DNA from: Phycisphaerae bacterium | Lineage (GTDB): Bacteria; Planctomycetota; Phycisphaerae; Phycisphaerales; SM1A02 | DNA length: 64,000 nucleotides | Direction: 5' to 3' | Assembly (NCBI GenBank): GCA_016795035.1 | Contig: JAEUIT010000027.1 | Span: 35,655-99,654, forward strand | Shown here: positions 62,637 through 64,000 of the stretch, one piece after another | Position numbering within the stretch: position 1 is the first letter of the stretch | Layout of the letters: the number at the start of each line of letters is the position of its first letter | Position numbers and translations under genes: made by a program | The notes under the pieces: model-generated | What the model saw: the letters and a program-made list of their open reading frames with translations, nothing else | Database searches by the model: none | Told to the model about the DNA's origin: nothing

Positions 62637-64000
62637 TCAACCCCATCCTCCTCCTCCCGGCGTCTCGAGGCGCACGCGGTCGCCGTCCTCGCACGTGAGT
62701 GCGACGACTCCCGGCAACGCGGTGCGCGTGCCGTCGGCGCGGATGAGGAATTGCCCGCCGGAGGCGCCCTCGCTTCCACCGTCGAGGCCGTAGGGGCGTT
62801 CGATCCGGTGTTGCGCGAGGATCGAGACGTCGACGCGCTCGCGGAACTCGATTTCGCGCACCACGCCGTGGCCGCCGGCGAAGCGGCCGCGGCCGCCGGA
62901 ATTCGCACGGATCGAGAACTCGCGCACGATCGCCGGGAGACGACGCTCGAACACCTCGGGGTCGGTGATGCGCGTGTTCGTCATGTGCGTGTGGACCGCG
63001 TCGGCGCCGGGGCCGTCGGCGGTCGCGCCCGAGCCGCCGGCGATCGTCTCGTACGCGCCGAACCGCGCGTTGCCGAAGAGAAGGTTGTTCATCGACCCTT
63101 GCGAGCAGGCTGCAACGTGGAACGCGCGGAGAAGCGTGTCGACCACGCGCTGGCTCGTCTCCGTGTTGCCGGCGACGACCGGGGGGCAGCGCCGCGGATC
63201 GGGGTCGAAGCGCGGGTTCAGGAAGCACTCCGGCACCACGAGATCGATCGCGCGAAGGAGCCCCTCGTTGAGCGGAATCTCTTCACCGACGAGTAGGCGG
63301 AGCGCGTAGAGCGTGGCCGAGCGCACGATCGCGAGCGGCGCGTTGAAGCTGTCGCGGCGCGTCGGTCCCGTGCCGGTGAAGTCGATCGTCGTGCGCCGGC
63401 CTTCGCGGGCGGGCACCACGCGCACCGAGATCGGCGCGCCGTCGTCGAGGCGCTCGACCGCCGTGCGCTCCGTGTTGCCGAGCGCCGCGAGCGCGTCGAC
63501 CGCGATCGCCTCGCTCCGGGCGAGGATGTCGTCGAAGCGGGCGGCGAGTCCGCCGACGCCGTAGCGCTCCGCGGTCTCGGCGAGCATCCGCGCGCCGAGC
63601 GCGTTGGCGGCGATCGCCGCTTCGAGGTCGGCGAGGTTCTCGTCGATCGCGCGGGTCGGATACGGCGCCGTCTCGAGCAGGGTGCGGATCGCATCGAGCC
63701 GCGACGCCCCGGCTAGTACGACGAGCGTCGGCGGGATGACGACGCCCTCCTCGGCGAGCGACGCCGCCTGTGGAGGGAAGGAGCCGGGGCGCGTGCCGCC
63801 GATCTCCGCGTGATGGGCTCGATTCGCGACGTACCCGACGAGCGTGAGGCCGCCGCCCTCCGCGACATGCACCGGCGTGATCACGGTGACGTCGGGAAGA
63901 TGCGAGCCGCCGAACGCGGGATGATTCGTGACGGCCACATCGCCCGGGCCTAACGGACGCGCGGCGACGACGGCGCGCACGCACGAGCCGATCGCGCCCA
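62637..64000 (-). CDS. Hydantoinase B/oxoprolinase family protein, N-terminus beyond the window
   Basis: The beta-type subunit of a hydantoinase/5-oxoprolinase/acetone carboxylase-like enzyme, which acts with HyuA to open cyclic amides in an ATP-dependent way. The visible 454 residues include DVAVTNHPAFGGSHLPDVTV, HHAEIGGTRPGSFPPQA, DFTGTGPTRRDSFNAPLA, VAGNTETSQRVVDTLL, ANSGGRGRFAGGHGVVREIE and the typical end LETPGGGGWG. The frame is open to the window edge (GAIGSCVRAVV), so about 60-80 N-terminal residues are missing. A hyuA partner would be expected outside the window. Confidence 0.92.
   Translation of the reverse strand, partial: GAIGSCVRAVVAARPLGPGDVAVTNHPAFGGSHLPDVTVITPVHVAEGGGLTLVGYVANRAHHAEIGGTRPGSFPPQAASLAEEGVVIPPTLVVLAGASRLDAIRTLLETAPYPTRAIDENLADLEAAIAANALGARMLAETAERYGVGGLAARFDDILARSEAIAVDALAALGNTERTAVERLDDGAPISVRVVPAREGRRTTIDFTGTGPTRRDSFNAPLAIVRSATLYALRLLVGEEIPLNEGLLRAIDLVVPECFLNPRFDPDPRRCPPVVAGNTETSQRVVDTLLRAFHVAACSQGSMNNLLFGNARFGAYETIAGGSGATADGPGADAVHTHMTNTRITDPEVFERRLPAIVREFSIRANSGGRGRFAGGHGVVREIEFRERVDVSILAQHRIERPYGLDGGSEGASGGQFLIRADGTRTALPGVVALTCEDGDRVRLETPGGGGWG

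Overview
The window is a high-GC stretch (third codon positions almost always G or C) of a Gram-negative bacterium. It is most likely a planctomycete of the class Phycisphaerae. The reasons are secreted proteins ending in paired dockerin-like repeats (GADLAILLG / GADLGTLLG), a P-domain protein with a C-terminal PAPGAAALFAL-type sorting tail, a membrane protein ending in a CGY...CPECG zinc ribbon, a DUF1573 protein, a membrane pyrophosphatase, Ca-binding inserts in M14 peptidases, and lpxB (outer-membrane lipid A synthesis). No phage, transposase or CRISPR array is visible.

Layout. 1-3873: 3' end of zwf, then cydAB (bd-type quinol oxidase). 3874-8303: an islet of poorly conserved genes bounded by short palindromic repeats. 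8304-16158: membrane pyrophosphatase, RluA-type pseudouridine synthase, aminotransferase, a degenerate oxidoreductase-like protein, rplU, the RNase P RNA and a DUF2617-like protein. 16285-25824: family-4 uracil-DNA glycosylase, dtd and a MEMO-family protein, a DUF1573-ankyrin fusion, M32 carboxypeptidase and a large secreted dockerin-bearing protein. 25923-32180: a ribose-type sugar ABC transporter whose binding protein is separated from its ATPase and permease by two divergent genes, one a Gfo/Idh/MocA dehydrogenase. 32277-33852: a CAU tRNA and a TPR-sulfotransferase. 34158-39254: an overlapping minus-strand run of a flavoprotein, an M14 carboxypeptidase and a second M14-like protein lacking the catalytic residues. 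39266-42252: a DUF3299 protein with a MacB/LolD-like ABC transporter that has a histidine-rich extracytoplasmic loop. 42426-50989: a chemoreceptor, small proteins, a YmdB-type phosphoesterase, GNAT and exported proteins, separated by short-word repeat arrays. 51101-54361: aspS and lpxB, divergent. 54515-59647: a complete branched-chain amino-acid ABC operon livKHMGF. 59792-61997: three overlapping genes, two of them YkgJ-like Cys-cluster proteins. 62115-64000: a glycine-rich RRM protein and the 3' part of a hydantoinase B-type gene.

Two signals stand out. First, the LivG ATPase carries an insertion of about 85 residues between Walker A and the Q-loop that reads as two transmembrane helices, which is not part of the usual LivG fold. 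Second, many intergenic regions are filled almost from stop codon to stop codon with arrays of degenerate 7-bp words (AGGATCA/AGGAGTC type), usually as a purine-rich left array and a pyrimidine-rich right array around a GC-rich centre. A 10-bp-word version and a GAAAATGGAGAGG-word version are also present. These arrays are the main structure that the genes do not explain. Neighbouring genes are tightly packed: 4-bp NTGA stop/start overlaps are common, often with GTG or TTG starts.
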